From contig OY282560.1 in NCBI GenBank assembly GCA_958295665.1, positions 28,323,992 through 28,387,991 of the forward strand: a stretch of DNA of 64,000 nt. The letters are read 5' to 3'. The notes below the pieces were generated by a model. It was given only the letters and a program-made list of their open reading frames with translations. It made no database searches and had not been told where the DNA came from. A program made the translations under genes and the position numbers. Positions 11,254-21,960 of this stretch are shown piece after piece. The number at the start of each line of letters is the position of its first letter. The stretch's first letter is position 1. The stretch comes from Tipula vernalis (taxonomy: Eukaryota; Arthropoda; Insecta; Diptera; Tipulidae).

Positions 11254-11999
11254 AAAATAACGTCCCCCGTAAAATAACGCCCCTGAAAGTTTCTAAAGTG
11301 CAACCTTCAAGATAAGAATACAATTTTAGAGTTTTCGATTTAAATAAAGAACCACTATTTAATAGTCTTTTTTGAATAATTTTTTTTGTTTGTGTAAAAT
11401 TTAAACTTCGATGGTTTAAAAAAATGTTGCTATTAGATTACAAACTATTGAATTTGTATATTTTACACCTAGTGTGTTAAATTTCAAATGCTAATTTTTT
11501 CTTCTCTCCAAGTTTCAATATTAAACTGAAAAAGTTTATTACCTATTTGGAGTAAAATAATTAAAATTTTCCATATTAAAATAAACCCCTGAAATACTTA
11601 TAATCTGTAGAACGTGAATTATTGTGTTGTCCGTAAGTTTACAAATTCTGAGTTGCACATAGCAAGAAAATACACCAAACATTTTACAACACTTCGCCAC
11701 GTTTCGTAGTTGAATGTTTGTGGGAAGTCGAATTCCGTAAAATCGATAAATTACTGTTTGTTTTTGTTTTGACCCCACAAATGTGGCGTAGGTTTAGGCC
11801 CCTAAAAATAAACAGTTCAGTCAACAAATTTCATTGGTTGGACTAATTGAAGGAGATCGATATCGACGGCCGAGAAAGTACATCATACTAAAGTTTGAAA
11901 AAGTTAATCTTGTCTTAACGTTAAAACAGCATATAGTATTTCTGAATAAATTTCAGAATTCTAAAATTGTAATAATGAAATGCGAGGCCGAAGTAACAA
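11254..11999. other. No gene seen
   Basis: AT-rich. A short open frame at 11778-11539 on the minus strand shows no recognisable motif. Confidence 0.4.
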
Positions 12000-14786
12000 T
12001 TTAAGGAACCATTTTTCATTTCTGCACCGGTTTTTTACCCCTAACATGTGATAAAACAAGAGTCAGATATACAACAACAAAACCTTTTATTATAAAGGCA
12101 TTAAAAGCAAACTGTAAAGAAACGACTGCACCACACCAATTCAAGGCTACATAAAAATAAAACTTTACAGTAATACAAACAAGAATTTTAGTTGTTTATA
12201 TATTTTGTGTGCCGTCCTTGTTCGATATGCAATGCAAAATTAGTTGGAAGTTTGGTGTCTTTTAAATTGTGCTTGTGTGGTGAAACTCTAAAATACAACA
12301 CGGTTCTGGTTTGACAACCACAAAACCTGTATAACCTGACTTTCAACGCAAACAAAATGTATTTTACAGTTAATTTTTATTATTGTTATTGTTTCACTTG
12401 TTTTCAAAAATTTTTTTTCGTTTCAAACTTTAACAACAAATCAGTTTCATACAAAAATTCCAGTAAAGATCATGAAATGGTTACGAACAAACAAACAAAA
12501 ATTCATCGATATGTAAACCAAAAAAAGTAAAAACTACAAATAAAAGGTTCACAACTCCTGCAACACATAATGGAATAACTTCCACAGACACAAAATTTTC
12601 TCATTTTCTCGTCGTTTCCAAGCACAATCTATGTATGTATGTATATATTTTATCAGGGAATTGTGAGATAAAAATGATTTTCCAAAAAGCAAAAAAAAAA
12701 AAAAACGAAAAACACAAAAAACAAGAAACGAACGAAAAAGCTCCCTATTTTTAGTTCAGTTTTGACATTTCACATTATCACACAAGAAAAAAAAAGTTTC
12801 GCAATTTTTTATTTATTATTATTATTATTATTGCTGTACCTATATAAATACACTAAACTTTTTAATTACTAAATATTTTTTTTTTTTTTTTTTATAATTT
12901 AAGAATAGATAAAATTGTGAAAATTTAACCGGGATTTGTGTGAAAAGTTGCGTGAACAGTGTTTTTTTTTGGTGTGTACATTTTATTTTCATGTTTTTTC
13001 TTGTGAAAATCTGTGAAATATTATTTAAATAAATAAAACAAAAAAACAAAAAAAATATATCGGATTTTGTGCCTTTTGATATATTTGAATATTATACCAA
13101 AAAAAAAAAAAAATTAAAAAAATTATAATTTTAAGTACGAAGTGTTAAAAATCTTAATTAAATTAAAACAAAAATCGCCATATGTTTGATTTGGTCCTTG
13201 GATTCAGCCGAAAATCAAATATCTAATCAAAGGTTTTCCGTTTTATATTTTTTTTTTTTTTTTAAAAGCTCGAAAGTAAGAAGACCGAAAGTAATACATA
13301 CAAAAAAAAAATGTGGCGTCTCAGTGTTTTAACATAAAAAAAAACCAAAATAAATGCAAAATGTGAATTCTGTGTGTGTTGTTTGGTTTCACAAAATATA
13401 TTCTTCTTACATACATTAGATGAAAACTTTTTTTTTTTTTTTTTTAAATTGTGATGTTAGTCCAAAGATACATCACACAAAAAAAGTACAATTAATCATG
13501 TCGTTTAAAATTCGTCGTCTGTAATCTTAAGTCGTCGCCCTCTCTCTTTCTCCGTTTTATATCGTACATATTTATAGATAGATGTATATTTATCGTGCAT
13601 AGTAGATATATCGTACTCTTGTTTTAAAGTTTTGTGTATACATAGAAGCAAAATAAGATAAGAAGAAATATTTATTATTGGGATACTGCAATATATTTAA
13701 AGTGGAAAAATTGTTTTTGTAAACGATAGATAAGAACTAAAAAAAAAAGGAAAAAAAAAAGTTTTCCATTCTTCTTTTATTATCTCTAAAATAATATGTA
13801 GTGAACATTTGTATTCCTCTGCAATTAATTAATAATAAATGTGATGACAAATAATATTTAGTAAAATAATTAAAGTTCAATGTTATTGTGCTTTTTATAT
13901 ATGTATATCAAAAAAAAACTAAGTTAAAAAAGGTTTTTTCATCTCAAGGTCATAAACGAAAAAAAGCTTTCATCTTTTTATTTTATATATAGATGTGTAT
14001 ATAAAAAAAAAAAAATCCCAATTATTATATTTTTAGCAGTGAAAAACTATATCGATTTTTCCCTTATTTATAATAGACGGTGTTTATATATTTGTGTGTG
14101 TGTGTGCACTGTTTAGATAAAAAAAAAATTTCCCATATAAATACAAAATCATTTATTTACTTTAATTATTTTATCTTAAAATACAAAAATTTATCGGCGA
14201 AAAAAGCAAAAAAACAAACGGATAAACTCGACCTTGAATATTTTATAAAAAGCTCAGTACTTTTTTTTTTGTGTTTTTTGTTTTTTTTTTTACTGTTTTT
14301 TTATATTTGGTTCTTTTTGTGTGCCGGAGTACATTTTCTCTCGATTCTCGGTTTTTTTTTTGTGTGTTGCGCGCGTTGTGAACATTTTGTGCGGCTTTTC
14401 TTGTAAAAATAATAATAAAACAAAAAAAGAATATTTGTTGTAAAATTTAATTAAAGTTTTTAAAAAAATTCTAAATATCTAAAAAGGAAATGTTCTTGTG
14501 CCAAAAAAAAATCGTATATTGTGTGAGTGCCTAAATATACCGAAATTCATAAAAAAAAAAAAAAAAAAAATAAATAAATATGTGTAGTGGTGTATAGAGA
14601 GAAAAATATAAGTGCGGTGTGAATAAAAAAAAAAAGAAAAATTTAAAAATAATTTTCCTTTCTGTGATTTTTCTTAAAAAGTGGTTTTTTGTGCTTTGTG
14701 CTTTTTGAATATCAGTTTTTTTTTGTTGTTGTTTTTGCTCGTTCGGTTTCGTTTCTGTTCGAAAATTATTTCTGTTTTTAAGAAAA
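12000..14786 (+). other. A/T-run-rich unique sequence, possible promoter and 5' UTR
   Basis: This stretch differs from the transposon debris around it. It has dozens of A and T runs of 8-19, short TG runs (14093-14105) and ATGT/ATAT words, with no transposon motifs. It ends in an ATG-containing open segment with a splice donor (next entry). A TATATAAAAA word lies near 13997. Calling it a host promoter and long 5' UTR is inference from texture and from the donor only. No initiator was singled out with confidence. Confidence 0.3.
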
Positions 14787-14845
14787 ATGTGTGGTTTATT
14801 GAACGATTGTAGAAGGATAAAATGTTCAAGTATATTTTTTGAAAG
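14787..14845 (+). CDS. Candidate short first coding exon ending in a GTAAGT donor
   Basis: An ATG at 14787 (context AGAAAAATGT, A-rich before the start as in fly genes) opens a frame reading MCGLLNDCRRIKCSSIFFE. It runs without a stop to a consensus 5' splice site, GAAAG|GTAAGT, with the exon's last base at 14845. The next ATG, at 14822 in another frame, closes within seven codons. I do not recognise the peptide. The match to a strong donor straight after an open frame makes a real first exon plausible, but 20 codons prove little and no matching acceptor exon was identified in the window. It could equally be a non-coding 5' UTR exon with the same donor. Confidence 0.28.
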
Positions 14846-14933
14846 GTAAGTCAAGTATTTTCTTATGTCGTCAAAGAATTTTTATTTTTTTTTTCAGAGC
14901 TACAAGTGTGTCGATTAATTTTTGTTTTGTTAA

Positions 14934-15231
14934 CTCCGCATATACGGTTGACTGCGGTATACGACACAATTGACAGAGTTTTAAATTAATAATGTTTGTG
15001 GCTAAAGACGCTGTTTGAGTTTAGCAATGCCCTTCTCAATCAGGCAGACAAAAATTTAAGTAATAAAATGTGACGTTTGGTTTTATAGAAACCCAAGTAA
15101 CAATTTTTGGTTGGAGAACGGTATTTTAACCAATGTTAAACTTAAGTTAAAATAACGCACTAGTTTTAAATTGGTTAATTTGTCGTTACTCAAACGTTAA
15201 TCTAACCGTCAATTCATCGGTATATGCGAGG
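14934..15231. repeat. Possible MITE with imperfect ends, left of the gypsy element
   Basis: CCGCATATACGG near 14936 is echoed inversely by CCGTCAATTCATCGGTATATGCG at the end, near 15207-15229. Inside there is a hairpin-like pair, TTTTAACCAATGTTAA near 15122 and TTTTAAATTGGTTAATTT near 15165. The gypsy 3' LTR starts immediately after, at 15232. The similarity is partial. Confidence 0.3.
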
Positions 15232-15324
15232 TGTAGAAACATCATTGTTGAAGACGTAAAGCAAAGTGCTCGTTTACAATGTTACTATACAGCACAATTA
15301 TTATTCAGCGCTTTCAGCGTGACA
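15232..15324 (-). repeat. 3' LTR, 93 bp (TG...CA)
   Basis: On the element strand it begins TGTCACGCTGAAAGCGC at 15324 and ends TTTCTACA at 15232, with standard TG/CA ends. It abuts a purine tract at its start. The shared end TGTAGAAACATCATTGTTGA (plus strand) recurs at 18808-18827, which defines the LTR/internal boundary. Confidence 0.7.
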
Positions 15325-15333
15325 TCCCCCTTA
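15325..15333 (-). other. Polypurine tract of the gypsy element
   Basis: On the minus strand AAGGGGGA lies directly before the TGTCACG start of the LTR, the expected site for plus-strand priming. The assignment rests on position and composition. Confidence 0.6.
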
Positions 15334-15429
15334 TTAATTTAAACAAATACACCCTATGCCCTTTTTTTATTTTTTTTTAAATTTCAATTAACCCGTTAGT
15401 TCAATTAAGGATTGTTTTTAAAAACTACT

Positions 15430-16528
15430 TTATAAATCTAATCGTTGTGGTGGTTTTATAATTCTTCCATACCTTGTTGTAACTGTATGCCGGGTGGCCT
15501 CACCGTTAGTTGATGTTGGAGAGTTATTCAACTGAGATTGCATCCTCGGCTGGATACTATTATTGCTTGTTATTCGAAATGTGCCCTCGTGATCTGGTAT
15601 GCTTGAAGTGTTTGGACTGCTATTTCGTTTTATGAATGTGAATAGTGTTGTGACGATATGATTTTCCGTTGTTGGCACGAATATTATATGAACGCGGATA
15701 ATCCGTAGAGCTTTCAACTGCTGCTCCGATCCATTTACGGTGACCAACCTGTACACGAACTTTTTCTCCAGGTTTAAATTCTTTAGAAACTTTTGTTTTC
15801 TGGTCAGCATAAACTTTTTGATTTTTTCGAATTTTTGTCAACTCTTCTTTAACGTCATACTCGACAATTTTCGGTGTTAATTTTGATACGGAAACCGGTA
15901 ACATCGATCTGGTATTTCTACTCCACAAACGTTGATTAGGCGAACCTAATTCGTTGTTTCTTGGTGCGCTGCGATAATTTAACAACGCCAAATGTATGTC
16001 TGAGCTATCCTTAGCACATTTTTTCAACATATTTTTCGCTATCTGTACGTATTGCTCACTTAAGTCTCTCACAAAATCTCTGAATTCTTTGCTGGCAAAT
16101 TGGGGTCCATTATCACTTTCGATAGTGACAGGTATACCGTGCACAGAGAACCAGGACTTTAGCTTCTTGATGACCTCACCAGTTGTGCTATGCTTCAATT
16201 TTTCAAAGTCGAAGAATCCTGAATAACTATCGGCTAGTAACAAATATTCTTGTTCCTGGAAATTGAAAATATCTACTCTTACTATTTCAAACGGTAGACT
16301 GGGAACTTCCTTTAGCATCAACGGTTCTTTAGGTTTTGATGGTTGCTTAGACTGGCAGATGCTACAATTGCGTATATATTCGACGATATCATTACTCATA
16401 CCTTTCCAGTAAACGTTTTCACGAGCCAATCTGAGACACTTTTGCTCACCGAAATGGCCAGAATGAATACTTCGTAATATGCGCGGTACTTGATCCTTTG
16501 GAATTATTACTTCTGTTCCTTTGAACAA
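15430..16528 (-). pseudogene. Gypsy integrase, core deletion near the catalytic Glu
   Basis: The minus-strand frame opens in the upstream zinc-binding region: HSGHFG and NCSICQSKQ supply the H-H-C-C set. The catalytic core shows VRVDIF (first Asp) and VTIESDNGPQFAS (second Asp). After FRDFVRDLSEQ the frame jumps to YVQIAKNMLKK, so the segment that normally lies between, including the S-P-x-x-P...N-G region and the normal context of the catalytic Glu, is missing in frame. The C-terminal part has EFKPGEKVRVQ and KWIGAAV. A frameshift near 15640 moves the tail (TTRYGRIIKPPQRLDL, stop at 15430) to another frame. The family enzyme inserts cDNA; this one should not work. Confidence 0.8.
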
Positions 16529-16529
16529 A

Positions 16530-17270
16530 ACTCCGCAAATTCCAATAATGCTTTACATTAGCAGGTACTTCTTTTTGGTTGTTTGGCCATCCGTTCAGTA
16601 CCACTGAAATTATGCTTTGAAGTTCTACATCTTCTTCCGTCGAAGAAATCATGTCTTTAAACGCTTTATTTGTCATGTTCAATACTATATGGACCTGTAA
16701 CTCCTCTTCATCTGGATCTATGCTGTTCTTGCAATCCCGAATTAAAGTGTCTGCGATATAAAGACTCGTCCCTTTTTTATAATTTATGTTTTGTGAATAA
16801 GGGATGACGTCAAACAAGATTTGTTGCAATCTTTGTGGTGCCGTATGAATTGGCTTTCGGAAGATTATTTCCAAAGGTTTATGGTCAGATTCTATAGTCA
16901 GCCTCTTACCGTATATATATGAATGGAATTTCTTGCAGGCATATCGTATAGCAGCCGCCTCCTTTTCTATCTGTGGATAGTTTAGCTGAGCAGGAGTCAA
17001 CGCCTTTGATGCGTATGCGACTGGGTGCTCATTTTGCAGAAGTACAGCCCCAAAGCTTTTGCTGCTTGAATCTACTTGCAATGGGACTTCCGCTTTAGCG
17101 TCAAAAAACTTCAAAACAGGCGTTGTTGAAAATTTTTACTTTAGCACTCGAAATGCCGCCTCCTGTTCCTCCGTCCACAAAAATTCTACATTCTTGTGCA
17201 ATAGCGCTCGCAATGGCTGTGTTATACCGGACAGATTTTCAATGAATTTGCCCAAATATGTGGCCATTCC
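16530..17270 (-). pseudogene. Gypsy RT connection and RNase H
   Basis: Continuing in the RT frame after a stop at 17271, the sequence reads GMATYLGKFIENLSGIT and LLHKNVEFLWTEEQEAAF. A second stop near 17137 follows, then KFFDAKAEVPLQVDSSSKS (first RNase H Asp), YASKALTPAQLNYPQIEKEA (catalytic Glu), FHSYIYGKRLTIESDHKPL (Asp) and QRLQQILFDVIPY. It runs on to about 16530, where the frame shifts into integrase. The RNase H active-site residues look present, so only the two nonsense codons and the frameshift break this part. In the family it removes the RNA strand during cDNA synthesis. Confidence 0.8.
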
Positions 17271-18554
17271 TCATATCCTTTGCAGTTCCTTTTTATTAGT
17301 AGGTTTCTTCAGATTATTGATTGCCTGAATTTTGTCTGGATCCGCAGATAGACCGTTTTCATTTAAACGATGTCCGAGGAATTTGATCTCAGTAGCCTCG
17401 AAAATGCATTTTTCTTTATTTAATTTTAGCCCCACATGATTCAACTTCCTCACAACGCGGTTTGTAATGTCCCTTAGCTTTACCTTTGTCTCGGCGTAAA
17501 TTAGTATATCGTCCATTGAAACTTCAGTGTTTTCAAACTCTTCCAGAATTTGACTCATTCGGTCTTGGAACACTTCCGGTGCTGAAGCCAAACCGAACGG
17601 TAGCCGTTTGAACGAATATCGCCCCCAAGGTGTTGCCATAGTTAAATATTTTTCTGTTCTCTCTGAGACACGGATTTGCCAAAACTCCTTTTTGCAGTCT
17701 AATAGAGTGAAATACTTAGGTTTTTGAATTCGACTGGCAATTTCCTCGATTGTACACAACGGGTGATATCTTCTAAGGATATTTTTGTTTACATGCGTCA
17801 AGTCAACGCAAACACGCAGTTTACCATTTCGCCTAACTACCACCATTGGAGATACTGCTGGTGTAGCTCCTTGAGTCTTGATTAAAACTCCAGCTTTAAC
17901 TGCTTCCCCGATGTCTTTTTTCGTTTCCTCCCGAAGTGTAATGGCCAATGTTCGCGCCGGAAAAATTTGAAATTTTGGATCGTCAATAAGATCTATGTCA
18001 TACTCATAATCCTTTAGATATCCCAGACCCTCAAAAATGGCTCCTTCGATCTCCGAAACTCTAACGATCAATTTCAATTTCTCGCATTCAGTTTTTCCTA
18101 ATATTGGGCTGACATTTGCATCTACCACTATAAACTTCAGTTTACGGTTTTTATTTCGCACTATACAATCAATTAAACTTTCCCCCACTACCTCGATTGG
18201 ATGGTCTCCGAACGTTAGAATCCTTTTTGTATGTGACTCATCGATTTTTACTCCAATTTTATCAACATTAGATTTGGGAAGCACGTTACACTGCGCTCCG
18301 GTGTCTAGCTTGAAATTAATGCTAATTGTATCATTTAGCTTGACAGCTTCGTAATAACTATTTTCGTTGTCTTTTTTCGTAATGGAATTTACGCAAAAGT
18401 TTGATAATTCATTCTCTACCTCCGAATCGGTTGCGTCATCTCGAATAGATTTGTTTTCATCTCCAATGAGGTTAACTTTTTTCGAATAGCAAAACTTTGC
18501 GAAGTGGCCTTTATGTTTACATTTGTCACATGTTTTTTGATAAGCTGATATTTA
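17271..18554 (-). pseudogene. Gypsy zinc knuckle, protease and reverse transcriptase
   Basis: The minus-strand frame is open from just after a stop near 18556 to a TGA at 17271. It starts with the nucleocapsid knuckle CDKCKHKGHFAKFC (C-x2-C-x4-H-x4-C), followed by the aspartic protease motif FKLDTGAQCNVLP and a second protease segment near ILGKTECEKL. RT follows: TPAVSPMVVVRRNGKLRVC, DLTHVNKNILRRYHPL, FTLLDCKKEFWQIRVS (catalytic Asp), LPFGLASAPEVFQDRM, VSMDDILIY (the Y-x-D-D box with its tyrosine changed to serine) and IKFLGHRLN. About 425 codons without a break make this the longest open stretch in the window, probably a young copy. The capsid part of gag is absent upstream. Confidence 0.85.
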
Positions 18555-18793
18555 TAGTTCCACACTCGGTTTTTATTCACCTTCTCGCTCACTGCACTGT
18601 TTTTTGATGTATTTTCGGGTTAAGAAACGTGTTTCGCTTTTTTTTTTTTCGATTATATAGAATGTTGGTTTTCGTGAGAAACTTTGTATAAAAACTTGAA
18701 AATGACGATATTATCAGTTTATTTTTATATTTTGCACTATTAAAATTTAAATAATAACTCCGATGATTCCCGATTAATTTTTTATTTATTTTT

Positions 18794-18807
18794 GACTTCT
18801 GACACCA
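18794..18807 (-). promoter_or_regulatory. Primer-binding site, tRNA-Leu-like
   Basis: On the element strand TGGTGTCAGAAGTC follows directly after the LTR end TTTCTACA. TGGTGTCAGAAGT is complementary to the 3' end common in animal tRNA-Leu (...ACTTCTGACACCA). The pairing to a leucine tRNA is from memory of such sites and was not checked against a tRNA set. Confidence 0.65.
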
Positions 18808-18827
18808 TGTAGAAACATCATTGTTGA
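18808..18827 (-). repeat. Remnant of the 5' LTR (20 bp)
   Basis: TGTAGAAACATCATTGTTGA is identical to the first 20 bases of 15232-15324. Beyond 18827 the identity stops abruptly (TTGATCAAATTC), so about 73 bp of the 5' LTR, with its promoter part, is gone. Confidence 0.65.
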
Positions 18828-19499
18828 TTGATCAAATTCAATTCATTATATGTGCACTAAAGGCCATCGGACACTACCAGTTTTTAAACGTTCGTAATAT
18901 AACCAACGAAGGTTTGAATAATGTTATTTTGTAACCGGGTACAGTTCAAATAAAAATGGTTGGAAAATAGCCATGACAATTTTTAACCGATATCCAACCT
19001 AAAAAATCTAAACTTTCTGGTCATTAAAATACTATATTTCAACTTATGGGTTGGGATTGACCAGTTTTAAACCCGTTATTTCACAGCCCACATTGGAGGT
19101 TGGATGTCGGATAAAATCTAACTCACTATGACCAGATTCTGCTCCATTTAACTCTACTAAATAAAAACCATAGAATTGAGCAAAAATTATATTTATTTCT
19201 TATTGAATTCAATTCAGGTTCCACTTCAAAAATCCACTACTAATAACTGAACTTATAATTAACATAATAAAAACTAATTTCATTTGTAAAAACAAAAATA
19301 ATAAAATATTGAATGTGGGCCCCATTCACGGTTGAATTATTGGTTCAGCATCTCCTACAGCAACCTCAGTTTTTTTTGGATTTGTTTCGGAAATGTTGAA
19401 AGTAAAAATTGTAATAGTGTGAATTGAAAGATATTTATATTAGAATTTACTTAGATTGCAGTCTAAATTTGGCATGCTTTAAATAATTTTTGGAGAAAT
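18828..19499. other. Sub-terminal-repeat-like sequence, possible EnSpm/CACTA 3' end
   Basis: CACTACCAG begins at 18872, as EnSpm/CACTA termini can. From 18920 to 19140 short words recur in both orientations (GGTTGG/CCAACC, GACCAG, TTTTAAACC), resembling sub-terminal repeats. It lies downstream of the minus-strand gene remnant at 19500-20490. No matching opposite terminus (CTGGTAGTG) was seen in the window. Confidence 0.3.
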
Positions 19500-20490
19500 T
19501 CGCATTGGCGTGTGCAATATAATTAGGATGACTTATAGTCTTACAGTCGCGATAAATAATTCTAAAATTTCTTTGAAGGAACTAAACGAATGTTTTTCAG
19601 AGGTCCCAGGCCATGAAAAATGTTTCAGTAAATTGTCTTGGAATAACCATTTGCTCAAAACTTTAGCTAACCCAGTGGCATTTGCACCACCATAAAATTT
19701 AAAAGGTATTATAGTGTAAAGTCGTCAGAATGTTGCAAATTATCAATTGAAACAACAGCTGATTTCGAAATTAGCAATAAACTTTATTCAAGCCTTATGA
19801 TGTATATGTATATTGGTTTTTTTACTTTATTTTTTCAATATCTATCCACATAGCACCAATGCTAACAAAATAATGATTCGAAAAGCATGGCGTCCTCCTT
19901 TCTTCTCTTCCCATGCGTACGTGTGAATTCGCCGCCATTTAGTAGTTTAAAATAGTATAATATAATATTTTTCATTAATAACTGAAACATACCAAAATTA
20001 ATTTTAAAGGAAGGACTTCTCAGACGCTTCTCCAAATCCTCTATTTCGTCGATATTTCTTAATGGAATCTTGCTCCATTCATTTTCATTTACGTGTAGTT
20101 CATTTTCTGCCATACGTGATGCCGTAATTTTTTCTAGAATTAGATCCAGCATAATTTTAATTTCCGCTATTGACCGTTCCATTACGAAAAGGCGTTCCTC
20201 CATTTGGTCGTACTTACAATGAAATTTATAAGCTGAAAAGTTACAAAATAATCAATTATAACAGAAGTACATGTTTATATTTATGTCCGGAAAACATACC
20301 AGTATGTTGAGATTCGTTGTTAAAAACGGTCTCTGAATTTTGAAGTGGAAATGTGCTAAAATTATCCAAAACTCCGTATTTCCGTACGTCGTCTATTAGA
20401 GGAATAAGACTGTGAACATTATAGCTTATATTATTAAATCCGTAAATATCACGAAACATTTCCACAAACTATTTTAACATTTGGAGGATT
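19500..20490 (-). pseudogene. Spliced DUF4218/DUF4806 transposon-gene remnant
   Basis: The minus strand near 20490-20330 reads FVEMFRDIYGFNNISYNVHS and then LIPLIDDVRKYG and LDNFSTFP. This is the tail motif of EnSpm/CACTA-type transposases of arthropods (YNxHxLxHLxDDV...GxLDxFSxFPxEN). After ESQHT, a GTATGT...TTTTCAG intron at about 20301-20232 joins it in frame to AYKFHCKYDQMEERLFVM, a predicted coiled coil, and then IPLRNIDEIEDLEKRLRSPS, the start of a DUF4806 domain. The rest of that domain appears near 19694-19520 as NATGLAKVLSKWLFQDNLL and HFSWPGTSEKHSF, separated by sequence with no clean acceptor. So it looks like a broken multi-exon transposon gene. No catalytic transposase core was found. 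Confidence 0.6.
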
Positions 20491-20929
20491 GGGTGCATTT
20501 TAACGTTGTAAAAATAGACATGTGAAGGAAAAAATTTCGGTAAAAATTAAAATTACCAAATTACCCAAATTAATGACAAAATTACTTTTAATGCGGTTTT
20601 AGCCATAAAAACTGAACAAGATTTGATAATTCAAATTTCAAAGGTGTTTTAGGGTGTTTATACGTATTGGGATATGTAATTTTTGGATAAGTAATTCTCT
20701 ACAACTCTAGCTTGTAATTTTTCTAACAAGAGTTGCAGAAAAAACGCAAACACTAAATATGATATACTTCATAAACGCATTTGGATTGTAAATTACCGAT
20801 TGTGATTTACTTTAGACAACTTTTTAAGAGCAACAGTGTCCTCGTATCAGTGGCGTAACTACAAATTTCGGACCCACCCGCAACATTTTTATGACCCCCT
20901 AAAAATGCTTCTTGTACCTATAAACAAGA
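20491..20929. other. No gene seen
   Basis: AT-rich sequence upstream (in minus orientation) of the DUF4218/DUF4806 remnant. It may contain intron of that gene, but no further coding motif was recognised. Confidence 0.4.
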
Positions 20930-21960
20930 GAAACTTTCAGTGAAAAACTTATTTCGTCCCATTGTCTATTGTTGAGTCATTTTCATAATTTAAGGTTTTT
21001 GCTAAAAGATTTAGCACTTTTAGAACTTTTAATTTTATAAACTTTCAATTATCAAAGCTTTTTAAACCAAACCATTTTACTAGAAAATTTGGTGTTATAA
21101 TATACATAAGCTTTCGTTTATCCAATCTTTTTGAATTAAATCATTTTACCAAGAAATTTGGTGCTATAAAAAGGGCGACGGAATTTTCGGATAAATTTAG
21201 AATATTTGTTAACAATGAGCTTTAATCTTGACAATTAATTTATACTATGTATTTGGGTTTATTCTTAACATTTCTGAGCCTTTTAATAATTTGAGGTTTT
21301 TGTAAAAATGTTTTATGAACACATTAAAAGTAGAACTTTTAGTTCAAGGAGCTTTCACGTATTGATGCTTTTAATCCAAATCATTTACTTTTTATTTTGA
21401 AATTTGATCTAAACTATCGGGAATATATTTGTTTTCAATAAGCTTTGAGCTTTTTGGGTTTGAACTTAACATTTTTGAGCTTTAACTTAGTTTCAGGTTT
21501 TAAATAAAGCGTTTGATGAGCATAAATTATGTATTTGAAAAATTTGTCAAGAGCTTTAGTTTTAAGAGCTTCCACTTATCGAAGCTTTTTAAACAAACCA
21601 TTTTACTTTGAAATTTGATATTACAAGGGATGACGGAATTTTGGGTAGGATTTAGAATTTTTGTGTTCAATGTAAATTATTAAAAGCTTTTCAAACCAAA
21701 GGTGGTATTTTGGGATTCATTTATAGTATTTATTTTCAATTAGCTATAAGCTTAATTATTTATTTATACTTTCTCGGAATTTTTTATGATCATAAATAAT
21801 GTATTTACAAGAAATGTCAAGAACTTTTAGTTTTAAGAGGTTCACTTATCGAAGCTTTTCAACTCAAATCATTTTACTTAGAAATTTGATATTACAAAGG
21901 TAATTTTTGGAAATAATTCAGAATATTTGTTTTCAATGTAAATAAATATCCTTCATCCAA
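20930..21960. repeat. Degenerate tandem repeat, 220-310 bp units
   Basis: The word ATCGAAGCTTTT followed by AAACC..CATTTTACTTAGAAATTTGATATTA-like sequence recurs at about 21051, 21361, 21578 and 21848 (spacings 310, 217 and 270), with a partial copy near 21110. Each is followed by GACGGAATTTT..GG and TTAGAATATTTGTTTTCAATG-like sequence and preceded by TTTTAGTTTTAAGAGC. The copies are strongly diverged. Confidence 0.65.

Larger units (their letters stand above)
15232..18827 (-). mobile_element. Ty3/gypsy (mag-type) LTR retrotransposon, gag-deleted
   Basis: In minus orientation the order is 5' LTR remnant (18827-18808), primer site (18807-18794), leader, zinc knuckle, protease, RT, RNase H, integrase, polypurine tract and 3' LTR (15324-15232). 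The protease-RT-RNase H-integrase order and the motifs place it in Ty3/gypsy. Very short LTRs and the K02A2.6-like polyprotein suggest the mag group, which is known for LTRs of this size. There is no envelope gene. The leader runs directly into the zinc knuckle near 18556 with no gag capsid region, and the 5' LTR keeps only its last 20 bp (in element orientation). It can neither be transcribed from its own LTR nor assemble. Confidence 0.8.

Noticed and set aside
13361..13372. TGTGTGTG and TGAATTCTGTG words as core promoter elements
   Set aside because: No TATA/initiator/DPE combination with proper spacing was found; any call would be guesswork.
14080..14854. Open frames of about 107 codons on both strands full of F or K runs
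   Set aside because: They are translations of A and T homopolymers with no motif.
15996..16226. Plus-strand frame over the integrase region
   Set aside because: Antisense shadow of the integrase frame.
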